In this document: positions 9,536-21,342 of the stretch, one piece after another
How positions within the stretch are numbered: the stretch's first letter is position 1
Layout: every line of letters begins with the position of its first letter
Assembly: GCA_027489275.1 (NCBI GenBank)
Contig: JAIYAB010000182.1
Span: forward strand, 1-43,412
DNA: 43,412 nt
DNA from: Hyphomicrobiales bacterium
Lineage (GTDB): Bacteria; Pseudomonadota; Alphaproteobacteria; Rhizobiales; Beijerinckiaceae
Reading direction: 5' to 3'
Made by a program: the position numbers and the translations under genes
The notes under the pieces: generated by a model
What the model was told of the DNA's origin: nothing
Databases searched by the model: none
The model's input: the letters and a program-made list of their open reading frames with translations, nothing else

Positions 9536-10492
9536 ATGACCGACGCCATGTCCCTGGGGCGCAGCACGTCCGGAGAGGCCGACGCGCCTCTGCCGCGCCC
9601 GACGGGTGGTCCGGCAATCGCGCAAAGGTCAGCCGCGCCGGCGGCGGCGCGGTCCGTGCCGGCGTTCCGCGGCCTGCGGGCGGTGCTGGCCAACCGCAAG
9701 GCGCGGATCGCGCTGATGATCCTCGTGCCCATCCGCGTGCTCACCGCGCTGTTGCCCTGGCTTCCGCTCCAGGCGCCGCTGCAGACCAATCTCCGGGCCA
9801 TGATGAAGCCGCCGTCCTTCACCTTTCCGTTCGGCACGGACCGGATGGGCCGCGACGTGCTCAGCCGCACGCTGGAGGGGGTGAAGGTGTCGCTGTTCGT
9901 CGGCTTCAGCGTCGCCTTCATCTCGCTGGTCTTCGGCATCGTGCTCGGCACCGTCTCCGGCTTCTTCGGCAAGGTCGTCGACCGCGCCATCATGACGGTG
10001 GTCGACATCTTCCTCGCCTTCCCGTCGCTGCTGCTGGCCATCGGGCTGGTGTCGATCGTCGGAACCGGCCTCGTGCCCGTCATCATGGCGATCGCGCTGG
10101 CCGACATCCCGCGCTTCATCCGCCTGCAGCGCTCGCTCGTGCTCGGCCTGCGGTCGCGCGCCTACATCGACGCGGCCCGCACGGTCCGCGCGTCGCAGTG
10201 GTGGCTGCTCAGCCGGCACGTTGTGCCCAATACCATCGCGTCGCTGCTGGTCGCCGCCAGCATCGCCGCCGCCAACGCCATTCTGGTCGAGGCGAGCCTC
10301 AGCTTCCTCGGGCTCGGCATCATGCCGCCCGAGCCGTCGCTCGGGAACCTCATCCGCGACGGACAGACCTACCTCGAGCAGGCCTGGTGGATCTCCACGC
10401 TGCCCGGGGTGGTGATCCTCGCCATCGCCATCAGCCTTCACTTCCTGTCGGACGGCATCCGCGAGGTGCTCGACCCCCGCTCGCGCAAATGA
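9536..10492 (+). CDS. ABC permease, DppC type
   Basis: A 318-residue inner-membrane permease of the DppC/OppC class. A polar amino-terminal extension of about 45 residues, rich in Ala and Pro, precedes the first membrane segment. The family signature FPFGTDRMGRDVLSRTLEG is clear, and the EAA loop lies at about residues 207-232 (YIDAARTVRASQWWLLSRH). The carboxyl end reads SDGIREVLDPRSRK. ACGGAG precedes the start, which lies 14 bases after the DppB-type gene. In the first membrane segment the usual hydrophobic residues are interrupted by an arginine (VPIRVLTALLPW), which may only be local variation. Confidence 0.93.
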   Translation: MTDAMSLGRSTSGEADAPLPRPTGGPAIAQRSAAPAAARSVPAFRGLRAVLANRKARIALMILVPIRVLTALLPWLPLQAPLQTNLRAMMKPPSFTFPFGTDRMGRDVLSRTLEGVKVSLFVGFSVAFISLVFGIVLGTVSGFFGKVVDRAIMTVVDIFLAFPSLLLAIGLVSIVGTGLVPVIMAIALADIPRFIRLQRSLVLGLRSRAYIDAARTVRASQWWLLSRHVVPNTIASLLVAASIAAANAILVEASLSFLGLGIMPPEPSLGNLIRDGQTYLEQAWWISTLPGVVILAIAISLHFLSDGIREVLDPRSRK

Positions 10493-10529
10493 CGGGCGTA
10501 GCAGCGCACGGCGCGCCGGAGGAACGGTC

Positions 10530-12507
<1,978 letters not shown>

Positions 12508-12518
<11 letters not shown>

Positions 12519-13731
12519 GCGCTACAGGCAGTTCGGCGTCTACGCGGGCGGCCTGTTCTTCACCATTACCGGGCTTTCCGGCCAGTTCTTCACGCTCTAC
12601 GCGCAGGAACTCGGGGCCTCGACCCTCACCATCGGCCTGCTGGTCACGCTGCGTGCCGTGCTGCCGATCTTCATCGCCATGCCGTCGGGCCAGCTCATCG
12701 ACAGCATCGGGCCGATGAAGATGCTGATCGCGGGCAATGTCTGCCTGTTCCTGTCGCTCGTCCTGAACGCGACCGCGACGGGCGTCGTCGTGCTGGCGCT
12801 GTCGCAGTTCTTCCTCGGAGCGAGCGTCATCATCATGGCTTCGTCGTTCCAGGTCCTCGTCTCGACCGGCGACAAGGCGACGCGCAACGAGGCGATCAAG
12901 AAGTACTCCATGTGGATGTCGGCGGGCGGCATGCTCGGTCCGCTCCTGGGCGGCCTCGTCGCCTCCGCCTTCCCCGGCCAGATGGACGGCTACCGCGCCG
13001 CCTTCTACGCGGCGGCCGCGTCCTGCGGCCTGCTCATGGTGGCGCTGCTGTGGTTCAGCCGCACCTACGAGCACCCCCGCATAGCCGAAGGCGACGTCCA
13101 GCTCACGGAGATCTTCAGCGTCGGCGGCTTCTTCGCGAGCTATCGCCGCGGCATCGACCTGGCCGGCAACCGCCCGGTCCAGTTCGGACTGACGGCGACG
13201 TTCCTGATCATGTACATCCAGTCGCTCTACAACAGCTTCCTGCCGCTCTACATGGACTCGGTCGGCTTCTCGACCATGATCATATCGACGGCCCTCGCCC
13301 TGAACGGCCTCTCCGGGATGCTGTCGCGCTTCGTCCTCGGCGGGCTGATGAGCCGGCTGTCGCCGGAGTACATCCTCTCGGCGGCCGGCTTCGCCGCGGC
13401 CGCTTGCGTCGCGCTGACGCCGCTGGCGGCGGCGAATGTGTGGACGATGCTGGCGCTCGTGACCGTCATGGGCGGCGCCGTCGGCGTCAACCTCCCGGTC
13501 AGCATCATGATCATGGTGGACGCCGTCGGCGAGACGGAGCGCGGAAAGCTGATGGGGCTGCGGCTTCTCGTGAACCGGTTCTCGCAGGTGCTGAGCCCAG
13601 CCATGTTCGGCGTCCTCGGCCACGCCTTCGGCCTGACGGCGGCCCTCTACGGCGGCGGCGTCTTTCTGCTGGCGACGATGTTCGGCTTCTCGGCCTATGC
13701 CAGCCGCACCAGACAGTTGCGCGGGAGCTGA
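12508..13731 (+). CDS. MFS transporter (first of two)
   Basis: A 407-residue major facilitator superfamily protein with about 12 hydrophobic segments. The loop between segments 2 and 3 reads GQLIDSIGPMKML, a form of the family G-x-x-x-D-(R/x)-x-G motif with Ser in place of the usual Arg. Its start lies inside the last codons of the ATPase gene (11-base overlap), so the two are co-translated. A second MFS gene follows after one base. Direction and substrate cannot be read from the sequence. An MFS carrier in the middle of an ABC-importer operon may export a product such as an acid left after amide hydrolysis, or import a related substrate. Confidence 0.88.
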
Positions 13732-13732
13732 G

Positions 13733-15031
13733 ATGTCGGCGGAGCCCTTCACCACCACGCCCGTGCCCGCCGCGTCGACCTGGGCGATCCTCGTGGCGCG
13801 TCCTGCGCTCGTCGTCATCATGGGCACCGTCGCCGGTCACATGATGATGATGGGCATGGTCGCCCCCGTGCTCTCGCTCTACGCGAAGAGCTTCGGCGTT
13901 GCCGAGTGGGCGGTCGGGCTCATCATCACCGCCTTCGGGGTGGGCCGGCTTCTCGTCGACCTGCCGGCGGGCCTCATGGCGGAGCGCTACGGCCGGCGCC
14001 TGTTCGTCTGGCTCGGCCCCGCCGTCGTCGGGATCGCCTCGCTGGGGGCGGCGCTGGCGACGGACTTCTGGTTGCTCGTCTTCTTCCGCTTCGTGCAGGG
14101 CCTCGGCTCGGGCATGTACATGACGGTGGCGACCGTCGTTTGCGCCGATCTCGCCGCGCCCGGCCAGCGCGCGCGGATCATGGCGCTCTACCAGACGGCC
14201 CTTCTGGTCGGGGCGGGCCTCGGGCCGGCGGTCGGCGGCGTCATGGCCGACCACTTCGGCTACCAGTCGCCCTTCTGGCTCTCGATGGCCATCGGCATGG
14301 GCGCCGCGCTGTATGCCTTCCTCTCCTTCGAGGAGACCAGGCGCCCGAGCGCGCCGGGCGTCCACCACGACCATTCCTTTCGCGCCTTCGCCCCCTTGCT
14401 GCGCAACCCGACCATCGTCGTCGCGCTGCTGATCAATCTCGGCGCGTTCATGACGCGCTCCGCCGGCCTGTGGCAGATGCTTCCCCTGTCGGCCAACGAA
14501 CGCTTCGGCTTCGACGCGGGCAGCATCGGCCTCGGCATGACCGTGATGACGCTCGCCAATCTCGCCGTGCTCCCCTTCACGGGCCGCCTTGTCGACCGCT
14601 TCGGAACGGTCCGGTGCATCGTCGCGGCCACGTTGGTGACAGTGGCGGCGCTCGTCGTGGCGGGGACGGGCCTGCAGCCGTGGACCTTCTGGGCAGCCAT
14701 GGCGACGCTCGGCGCCGCGACGGGCATGCAGGGGCCGGCCATCGCCACCTACTCCGTCGACCACGCGCCTGGCGGCCGCTTCGGCCCCGCCATGGGGCTG
14801 CTGCGCTTCGCCGGCGACGTGGGGTTCGTGCTCGGCCCGCTTGCGCTGGGCGCCGCCGTCGACCTGACGGGGATCGGCTACTCCGGCGCGATCCTGCTCA
14901 ACGCCGCCATCCTGGCGCTCTTCGGGGTGCTGTTCATGATCTGGGGCCGCCGCGCACCGGACGAAGCGCCGGCGCCGGCGAAACCGACGCCGGAGCCGGC
15001 GTCCCCGTCGGGGCCCTCGCCCGATCCGTAA
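13733..15031 (+). CDS. MFS transporter (second of two)
   Basis: A 432-residue major facilitator superfamily protein with about 12 membrane segments. The loop 2-3 motif is intact (DLPAGLMAERYGRRLFV), and the loop 8-9 copy reads GRLVDRFGTVRC. The tail is polar and Pro/Ala-rich. The ATG at 13733 begins one base after the stop of the preceding MFS gene and has GGGAG five bases upstream; an in-frame ATG 12 codons earlier is less likely. It is probably a tandem partner of the first MFS gene, but the two are only distantly alike, so they may have different substrates. Confidence 0.88.
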   Translation: MSAEPFTTTPVPAASTWAILVARPALVVIMGTVAGHMMMMGMVAPVLSLYAKSFGVAEWAVGLIITAFGVGRLLVDLPAGLMAERYGRRLFVWLGPAVVGIASLGAALATDFWLLVFFRFVQGLGSGMYMTVATVVCADLAAPGQRARIMALYQTALLVGAGLGPAVGGVMADHFGYQSPFWLSMAIGMGAALYAFLSFEETRRPSAPGVHHDHSFRAFAPLLRNPTIVVALLINLGAFMTRSAGLWQMLPLSANERFGFDAGSIGLGMTVMTLANLAVLPFTGRLVDRFGTVRCIVAATLVTVAALVVAGTGLQPWTFWAAMATLGAATGMQGPAIATYSVDHAPGGRFGPAMGLLRFAGDVGFVLGPLALGAAVDLTGIGYSGAILLNAAILALFGVLFMIWGRRAPDEAPAPAKPTPEPASPSGPSPDP

Positions 15032-15096
15032 CGTCCCGTCCGGCGCGGGGGCGGCTCGCCTCGCGCCCTGTTCCAACCCCGAGCCGGAGCACCGCC

Positions 15097-15813
15097 ATGG
15101 CGCGCATCGACGTCTTCGAGGACCACTGCTGGAAGGATGTGATCGATAGGGACACGCTGAAGATCTACGCCGCCTATGCCCGCGAGACGTTCATCGGGCC
15201 GAACCCGGCGGTGATCGCGATCGATCTGTACAACTCCGCCTATCGGGGCGGGGCGCGCCCGCCGGCGGAGATCCAGGCCGAGTTTCCCAGTTCCTGCGGC
15301 GTCAATGCCTGGACCGCCGTCGAGCCGACGCGCAAGCTTCTCGCCGCGGCGCGGCTCGCCGGCGTTCCCGTTTTCTACTGCACCTCCGACACGCGCCCGC
15401 AGAGCAAGCCGTCGGGCGTCGGTGCCACGCGGCGTCAGCGCACGACCTCGTTCGACGACGACTACGTGATCATGCGAGAGCTCGCTCCGGAGCCGGGCGA
15501 CGTGGTGATCGCCAAGCAGCGCGCCTCTATTTTCGCCGGCACGCCGCTCGTCTCCCACCTGACGGTCCTCGGTGTCCGGAGTCTCATCGTGTGCGGCGAG
15601 AGCACGTCGGGCTGCGTCCGCGCGAGCTGCGTTGACGGCTATTCCAGCGGTTATCACGTCACGCTGGTGGAGGAGTGCACGTTCGACCGCTCTGACCTCA
15701 TCCACAAGGTCAACCTGTTCGACCTGCACCATAAATACGCGGACGTCATGGCGATCGACGAGGTGCTCGCTCATCTGGCCCGCCTCGGCGGCCATCGCGT
15801 GGCCGCCGAGTAG
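15097..15813 (+). CDS. Second isochorismatase-fold cysteine amidohydrolase
   Basis: 238 residues, with triad Asp43 (VIAIDLYN), Lys140 (VIAKQRASIF) and Cys173 in STSGCVRAS. It is a paralogue of the 6207-6890 enzyme: about half of the residues match over the last 70, including the matching ends LYDMHQKYADV and LFDLHHKYADV. GGAG lies seven bases before the ATG at 15097. It closes the transporter gene run, 65 bases after the second MFS gene. It probably hydrolyses an amide or carbamoyl bond in a substrate or intermediate related to that of the first enzyme, releasing ammonia. The motif again favours the N-carbamoylsarcosine or maleamate amidase group. Confidence 0.86.
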   Translation: MARIDVFEDHCWKDVIDRDTLKIYAAYARETFIGPNPAVIAIDLYNSAYRGGARPPAEIQAEFPSSCGVNAWTAVEPTRKLLAAARLAGVPVFYCTSDTRPQSKPSGVGATRRQRTTSFDDDYVIMRELAPEPGDVVIAKQRASIFAGTPLVSHLTVLGVRSLIVCGESTSGCVRASCVDGYSSGYHVTLVEECTFDRSDLIHKVNLFDLHHKYADVMAIDEVLAHLARLGGHRVAAE

Positions 15814-15953
15814 GCGCGACAGCGCGACGGGGCTTGGATCACGCCCTCGCCGCGCTCGAAGGTCATGCCCGCCCCGCGCCACAAGGCCGCGGCGCAGGGT
15901 GGTCCGGCCTTTGCTTGTCGGGAGGCCGATGAGCGAGCGGTAGGACCAGACGC

Positions 15954-16910
15954 ATGGCTGGATCTCTTGAGTCCCGGGCTCTCGAAGTGTTCGTCGCGGT
16001 CAGCGACGCCGCGAGCATGACCGGCGCTGCCCGCATTTTGGGCGTCTCGCAGGCGGCCGTCTCGCAGCAGATCGCCCGGCTGGAACAGACGCTCGGGCTG
16101 CGCCTCATCGAGCGCGGCGCGCGCGAGCTGCGGCTGACGCCCGCCGGCGCGCACCTGCGCCACCTCGGCAAGCGCGTGCTCGCCGAGCTGGCCCAGGCCG
16201 AGCGCGCGATGAAGCGCTTCCAGGGCTACAGCGTGCCGCACCTGACGGTCGGGCTCATGGAGAGCATGAGCGAAATCCTGTCCACCACCATCGTCACCGC
16301 GCTGGAGATGCAGGTCCAGCACCTCGAGGTCCGCTCCTCGCTGAACTTCCGCTACCGCGACTCCCTGCTGGACGAGAGCCTCGATATCGTCGTCACGCCG
16401 GATGCCGAGGAATGGGAGGGACTCGAGGTCCACCGCCTCGCGACCGAGCCGCTGATCCTCGCCCTGCCCAAGGATCACGCCGCCTACGAGGAGATCGACC
16501 TCGACGCCCTTGCCGCCACCCTGCCGCAGGCCCGCCTCCTGACGCGCCGGCGAATCGGGCGGATGGTCGAGCAATACCTGGCGCGCGAGGCCATCGTCGT
16601 GCCCCGCGCCTTCGACTTCGACCAGACCGCGATGGTGCTTGACGCGGTGCGGCACGGGCAGGCATGGGCGCTCGTGACGCCGTTCGTTCTCGTCCATGCC
16701 GACATTCATGGCCACGAGTTCGACGTCTTCCCCCTGCGCGGCAACGTGCCGACGCGGACCATCGCCGTGGCGTCGAAGACCGGCCGCTTCGGCGACCTGC
16801 CGCGCGGGCTGGCGTCGGCCTGTCGCGAAACCATCGGCCTGACGGTCCGCGACCATCTCACGCGCATGGGCCCACGCGTCGCCAACACCGTCGTCGTGCA
16901 CCACGACTGA
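15954..16910 (+). CDS. LysR-family transcriptional regulator
   Basis: A 318-residue regulator. The amino-terminal winged helix-turn-helix is at about residues 8-67 (LEVFVAVSDAASMTGAARIL, then GVSQAAVSQQIARLEQTLG and LRLIERG), followed by a periplasmic-binding-like effector domain. It lies 140 bases after the second amidohydrolase on the same strand, so it may be the last gene of the locus or have its own promoter. LysR regulators usually control neighbouring genes in response to a pathway metabolite, so the hydrolase and transporter locus is the natural target. The ribosome binding site is weak. The substrate sensed is unknown. Confidence 0.92.
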   Translation: MAGSLESRALEVFVAVSDAASMTGAARILGVSQAAVSQQIARLEQTLGLRLIERGARELRLTPAGAHLRHLGKRVLAELAQAERAMKRFQGYSVPHLTVGLMESMSEILSTTIVTALEMQVQHLEVRSSLNFRYRDSLLDESLDIVVTPDAEEWEGLEVHRLATEPLILALPKDHAAYEEIDLDALAATLPQARLLTRRRIGRMVEQYLAREAIVVPRAFDFDQTAMVLDAVRHGQAWALVTPFVLVHADIHGHEFDVFPLRGNVPTRTIAVASKTGRFGDLPRGLASACRETIGLTVRDHLTRMGPRVANTVVVHHD

Positions 16911-17026
16911 TCCCGTCGGCGGAGTCCACGCGGCGTCGGCCCGCGGAAACGCCGTGCCCCCTTCCGCCGGAGCGCTTCATGGCGTAAGGGCCGCCCGTAA
17001 CAGGTTTCGGGACCGCGCGCGCACAC

Positions 17027-18649
17027 ATGATCAAGCTCGAGAACATCGGCAAGCAGAACGGTCGGCAGATCCTCTTCATCGAGGCGTCCGCCGCTCTGCA
17101 GAAGGGCGAGAAGATCGGCCTCGTCGGGCCGAACGGCGCCGGCAAGACGACCCTGTTCCGCATGATCACCGGCCAGGAGCTTCCCGACGAGGGACAGGTC
17201 TCCGTCGATCGCGGCATCACCATCGGCTATTTCAGCCAGGACGTCGGCGAAATGTCCGGGCGCAGCGCCGTCGCCGAGGTCATGGACGGCGCGGGTCCGG
17301 TGAGCAGCGTCGCCGCCGAGCTGAAGGAGCTCGAGGACGCCATGGCCGATCCCGACCGCGCCGACGAGATCGAAGCGATCATCGCGCGCTACGGCGAGGT
17401 CCAGGCCCGTTTCGAGGAACTGGGAGGCTATGCGCTGGAAGGCCAGGCGCGCGAGGTGCTGTCCGGCCTCAGCTTCAGCCAGGAGATGATGGACGGCGAC
17501 GTGGGCGCGCTGTCCGGCGGCTGGAAGATGCGCGTCGCGCTCGCCCGCATCCTGCTCATGCGCCCCGACGCCATGCTGCTCGACGAGCCCAGCAACCACC
17601 TCGACCTCGAAAGCCTGATCTGGCTCGAGGACTTCCTGCGGGGCTACGAGGGCGCGCTCCTCATGACCTCGCACGACCGCGAATTCATGAACCGGATCGT
17701 CACGAAGATCCTGGAGATCGACGGCGGCGGTCTCACCGCCTATTCCGGCAACTACGAGTTCTACGAGCAGCAGCGTGCTTTGGGAGAGAAGCAGCAGCAG
17801 GCGCAGTTCGAGCGCCAGCAGGCCATGCTCGCCAAGGAGATCAAGTTCATCGAGCGCTTCAAGGCGCGCGCCTCTCACGCCGCTCAGGTTCAGAGCCGCG
17901 TCAAGAAGCTCGAGAAGATCGACCGGGTCGAGCCGCCCAGGCGCAGGCAGACCGTGCTGTTCGACTTCCCGCCCGCCCCGCGCTCGGGTGACGACGTCGT
18001 CAGCCTCAAGAGCGTACGCAAGGGCTATGGCAGCCGGCGGATCTACGACGGCCTGGATTTCTCCATCCGCCGGCGCGAACGCTGGTGCGTCATGGGTGTC
18101 AACGGCGCCGGAAAGTCGACGCTGCTGAAGCTCATCGCCGGGTCGGCCACGCCCGACGAGGGTACTGTATCCGTCGGCGGCACGGTGAAGATGGGCTATT
18201 TCGCCCAACACGCGATGGAGTTGCTTGACGGCGAGCGCACCGTCTACCAGTCCCTGGAAGACGCGTTTCCGCAGGCCGGGCAGGGGTCTCTGCGGGCGCT
18301 GGCCGGTTGCTTCGGGTTCTCGGGCGACGATGTCGAGAAGCGGTGCCGCGTGCTGTCGGGCGGGGAAAAGGCGCGTCTCGTCATGGCGATCATGCTCTTC
18401 GACCCGCCGAATTTCCTCGTCCTCGACGAGCCCACCAACCACCTCGACATGGCGACGAAGGAGATGCTCATCACCGCGCTGTCGCAATACGAGGGCACGA
18501 TGCTGTTCGTGTCGCACGACAGGCACTTCCTCGCAGCGCTCTCCAACCGGGTGCTGGAGCTGACCCCGGACGGCATTCACCAGTACGGCGGCGGCTATAC
18601 CGAGTACGTAGCGCGCACCGGCCACGAGGCGCCCGGGCTGCGTAGCTGA
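17027..18649 (+). CDS. ABC-F family ATPase (ribosome-associated type)
   Basis: A soluble 540-residue protein with two ATP-binding cassettes and no membrane domain, typical of ABC-F factors that act on the ribosome. Cassette 1 has GPNGAGKTT and LSGGWKMRVALARILLM with LDEPSNHLD; cassette 2 has GVNGAGKST and LSGGEKARL with LDEPTNHLD. A charged linker at about residues 248-310 (EQQRALGEKQQQAQFERQQA and on) joins them. It most resembles the Uup/YheS branch and has no long carboxyl extension. It is probably a housekeeping translation factor unrelated to its neighbours. The ribosome binding site before 17027 is poor. Confidence 0.92.
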   Translation: MIKLENIGKQNGRQILFIEASAALQKGEKIGLVGPNGAGKTTLFRMITGQELPDEGQVSVDRGITIGYFSQDVGEMSGRSAVAEVMDGAGPVSSVAAELKELEDAMADPDRADEIEAIIARYGEVQARFEELGGYALEGQAREVLSGLSFSQEMMDGDVGALSGGWKMRVALARILLMRPDAMLLDEPSNHLDLESLIWLEDFLRGYEGALLMTSHDREFMNRIVTKILEIDGGGLTAYSGNYEFYEQQRALGEKQQQAQFERQQAMLAKEIKFIERFKARASHAAQVQSRVKKLEKIDRVEPPRRRQTVLFDFPPAPRSGDDVVSLKSVRKGYGSRRIYDGLDFSIRRRERWCVMGVNGAGKSTLLKLIAGSATPDEGTVSVGGTVKMGYFAQHAMELLDGERTVYQSLEDAFPQAGQGSLRALAGCFGFSGDDVEKRCRVLSGGEKARLVMAIMLFDPPNFLVLDEPTNHLDMATKEMLITALSQYEGTMLFVSHDRHFLAALSNRVLELTPDGIHQYGGGYTEYVARTGHEAPGLRS

Positions 18650-18704
18650 GCCGGCCCGGTTTCGGCTATGCTGGGTTGAGAAGACGAAGAAGGGCGAGGG
18701 TGGA

Positions 18705-19643
18705 ATGACGCAGGACCGAGAGGCGGGCGCCGGCGAGTCGCGAGGCCACTGCCGGCTCGTCGGCATCCCCGTGCAGGAGGGGGCCGGGCGCCGCGGCTGC
18801 GACATGGGGCCGAGCGCCTACCGGGCGGCGGAGATCGTCGAGGTCCTCGGCGAACTCGGCTGGACGGTCGAGGATCTCGGCAACCTTGGCCCGGACACGG
18901 CCCCCCTCGTCATGCACGACAATCCCGCGCTGAAGAACCTGCCGGCCATCGTGGCCTGGACGCGCTCCATCGCTTCGGCGGCTTACGGGGCGAGCGCCGA
19001 TGCCTTCCCCATCTTCATGGGCGGCGACCACAGCCTCTCCGCCGGGACGTTGAGCGGGCTTTCGCGCCGCGCGCGCGAGGTCGCACGGCCGCTCTTCGTG
19101 CTCTGGCTGGACGCCCATGCCGATTTCCACGCGCTCGACACGACGACGAGCGGCAACCTGCACGGCGTGCCGGTGGCCTATGCCGTCGGAATCCCGGGCT
19201 TCGAGGGGGTGTACCCGCAGAACGAGGAACCGCTGCCCGCCGAGCGCATCTGCATGCTCGGCACGCGCAGCGTCGATCCCGCCGAACGCGCGGCGCTGCG
19301 CAATGCCGGCGTGACCATCTGGGACATGCGCAGCATCGACGAGCGCGGCATCGTGGCGTGCGTGCGGGATTTCCTCGCCCGCGTCTCCGCCGGGAACGGG
19401 CTGCTGCATGTCAGCCTGGACGTCGACTTCCTCGATCCGGACATTGCGCCGGGCGTCGGCACGACCGTGCCCGGCGGCATCACGTTCCGCGAGGCGCACC
19501 TCGTCATGGAACTGCTACACGAGAGCCGGCTCGTCACCAGCCTCGACCTTGCCGAGCTCAATCCCTATCTCGACGACCGCGGCCGCACCGCGCGCCTCAT
19601 GGTCGATCTCGTCGCCAGCCTGATGGGCCGGCAGATCCTGTAG
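18705..19643 (+). CDS. rocF: Arginase
   Basis: A 312-residue ureohydrolase that splits arginine to ornithine and urea with a two-manganese centre. Metal-site residues are His109 (GGDHS), Asp136, His138 and Asp140 (DAHADFH), and Asp239 and Asp241 (DVDFLDP). The GNLHGVPVA segment near residue 150 and the carboxyl SLDLAELNP stretch point to arginase rather than agmatinase. GAGGG lies upstream of the ATG at 18705. It is cytoplasmic, stands alone after the ABC-F gene, and faces a convergent peptidase gene. It fits the nitrogen-scavenging flavour of the area, but there is no direct link to the sigma-54 operon. Confidence 0.92.
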   Translation: MTQDREAGAGESRGHCRLVGIPVQEGAGRRGCDMGPSAYRAAEIVEVLGELGWTVEDLGNLGPDTAPLVMHDNPALKNLPAIVAWTRSIASAAYGASADAFPIFMGGDHSLSAGTLSGLSRRAREVARPLFVLWLDAHADFHALDTTTSGNLHGVPVAYAVGIPGFEGVYPQNEEPLPAERICMLGTRSVDPAERAALRNAGVTIWDMRSIDERGIVACVRDFLARVSAGNGLLHVSLDVDFLDPDIAPGVGTTVPGGITFREAHLVMELLHESRLVTSLDLAELNPYLDDRGRTARLMVDLVASLMGRQIL

Positions 19644-19691
19644 CGCCGGCCGCCACGGGATCCGCCTTTCAGCCATGCGAGCCGCGGATTG

Positions 19692-19715
19692 CCCGCGCGC
19701 TACGGCGCGCGCGGG
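19692..19715. terminator. Hairpin between convergent arginase and peptidase genes
   Basis: A nine-base-pair G/C-only stem (19692-19700 with 19707-19715) and six-base loop lie between the stops of arginase (+, 19643) and the M20 peptidase (-, 19725). It probably separates the two transcripts. There is no T-run. Confidence 0.4.
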
Positions 19716-19724
19716 GCCGGGCCG

Positions 19725-20921
19725 TCAGTGCGCGCCCGTTGCAAGCAGGACGGCGAGTTTGCAGCCGGTCACGTACTCGTCGAGTTCGACATACTCGTTG
19801 ATCGTGTGCACCTCGCGCTGGCCCGCGCCGATCGTCACGGTCGGGATGCCGTGCTTGTCGAGCCAATTCGCGTCGAGCCCGCCCGGCGAGAAGATCAGGT
19901 TCGGCTTGATCCCGAGCGCTTCCATCGCCTTCACCGCGATGCGCGTCGCGGCGGCGTCCTCCGGGACGCGGAAGGGCGGGTAGGCCGGCACATGGCGGAA
20001 CTCGATCTTCGCCGCTTCGCCGTCGACGTTCTTCACCTGCGCCTGCGCCTTGGCGAAGGCCTCCTTGAAGCCTTCGGCGATCTTCGTCGCGAACGCCGAC
20101 TCGGGGCTGCGGGCCTCGCCGCGGACGAAGGTGTAGTCCGTCACCACATTGGTGGCGTCGCCGGACGACTTGCCGTTGCGGCCGCCGAAGATGCCGACAT
20201 TGCTGGTCCCGTAGCCGTCGGGCTTCGTCACCTTGCCGAACCACCCGGCTTTGGCGGCTTCCGCCAGCGCCGTCGCGCCGACCAGCGTGGCGGAAATGCC
20301 CTTCTCGGGGGCGAGGCCGGCGTGGGTCGCCTTGCCATGGATCTCGACCTCCCAGTTCTCCTGGCCGATCGCGCCGATGATCAGGTCCTCGGGCCGCTGC
20401 CCGTCGACGTTGAAGCACATCGCGGGGCTGCCCAGGTCCGAGGCCTTCAGTTCGCGCGCGCCGTGCAGCCCGCTCTCCTCGCGCACGGTGAAGAGCAGCG
20501 TGATGGGCGGGTGGGGCAGCTTGTTCTTGATCAGCGTCTCGGCGAGCGACACCAGGAGGCCGCACCCGGTGCGGTTGTCCCCGCCCAGCGCTGTCGTGCC
20601 GTCGGCCACGATCCGGCGGCCCTCCACGCGGGGCTTGGCGCCCGCGCACAGCGGCACGGTGTCGAGATGGGTGGCGAACATGATGCGCGGGCCCGCCACG
20701 GTGCCCGGCAGGTCCACGATCAGGTTGCCCGTCTGCGTCGGCAGCGGAATGCGCGTGTGCGCGTCGTCGTAGCGGATTGCCGAGGCGGGCACGCCCACCT
20801 TCACCAGTTCGTCGGCGACGGCGGCAGCGATCGCGGCTTCCTCGCCCGTGACGCCCTCCACCTTGAGGAAGCGCATCAGATGGGCTTCGGCCGAGGCCGC
20901 ATCCAGGGGAATCGAGGTCAT
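19725..20921 (-). CDS. M20 family metallopeptidase (PepT-like)
   Basis: A 398-residue zinc-dependent exopeptidase or deacylase of the M20 clan. The di-metal site is readable: His85 and Asp87 (FATHLDTVP), bridging Asp115 (GGDNRTGCG), catalytic Glu148 and ligand Glu149 (REESGLHG), Asp173 (NVDGQ), and a late His372 (REVHTINEYV). The order and spacing are those of tripeptidase PepT and related enzymes. The ATG at 20921 is preferred over TTG at 20927, since GGAAGG lies at good spacing. No signal peptide, so cytoplasmic. A small lipoprotein gene lies just upstream on the same strand. The substrate, whether a peptide or another N-acyl amino compound, is uncertain. Confidence 0.9.
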   Translation of the reverse strand: MTSIPLDAASAEAHLMRFLKVEGVTGEEAAIAAAVADELVKVGVPASAIRYDDAHTRIPLPTQTGNLIVDLPGTVAGPRIMFATHLDTVPLCAGAKPRVEGRRIVADGTTALGGDNRTGCGLLVSLAETLIKNKLPHPPITLLFTVREESGLHGARELKASDLGSPAMCFNVDGQRPEDLIIGAIGQENWEVEIHGKATHAGLAPEKGISATLVGATALAEAAKAGWFGKVTKPDGYGTSNVGIFGGRNGKSSGDATNVVTDYTFVRGEARSPESAFATKIAEGFKEAFAKAQAQVKNVDGEAAKIEFRHVPAYPPFRVPEDAAATRIAVKAMEALGIKPNLIFSPGGLDANWLDKHGIPTVTIGAGQREVHTINEYVELDEYVTGCKLAVLLATGAH

Positions 20922-20955
20922 GGCCAACGGATCCTTCCGGTCTCTCGTGGTGATC

Positions 20956-21219
20956 TCAGGGGCAGGGGCCGGTGAACCGGCGTCCGTTGCGGTCCTGGAA
21001 GATGCAGTCGTTCGGCGTCGTCGCGCGGCCGATCAGAGCGCCGGCCACGCCGCCGGCCATCGCGCCGACCGCCGCCCCGCGCCCGCCGCCCACGGCGGCG
21101 CCGACCAGCGCTCCGCCTCCGGCGCCGATCGCGGCTCCGCCGACCGTGCGCTGCGACTGGGAACTCGTGTTGCAGCCGGCCAGAAGGACCGCCAGGCCGA
21201 GGATCGCGATCACGCGCAT
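20956..21219 (-). CDS. Glycine-zipper lipoprotein
   Basis: 87 residues: lipoprotein signal MRVIAILGLAVLLAGCN with lipobox LAGC, then a long glycine-zipper segment (GGAAIGAGGGALVGAAVGGG and on to about residue 65), and a short tail with two cysteines (DCIFQDRNG and GPCP). It is probably lipid-anchored, with the zipper packing in or against the outer membrane, as in other small Gly-zipper lipoproteins. The ATG at 21219 has GGGAGGTG eight bases upstream; the frame is open further upstream without a better start. No specific function is known. Confidence 0.82.
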   Translation of the reverse strand: MRVIAILGLAVLLAGCNTSSQSQRTVGGAAIGAGGGALVGAAVGGGRGAAVGAMAGGVAGALIGRATTPNDCIFQDRNGRRFTGPCP

Positions 21220-21342
21220 GGAAACACCTCCCGAGGATGCAATTTTTGGTTGCATGACGTTAGTACAGCTAGGGTCGGCTGCCATTTGCTGGGCGTCCCA
21301 CCGCTGTGCGAACCGTCCCGAAAACGGGTGCGGCGGTTGCGC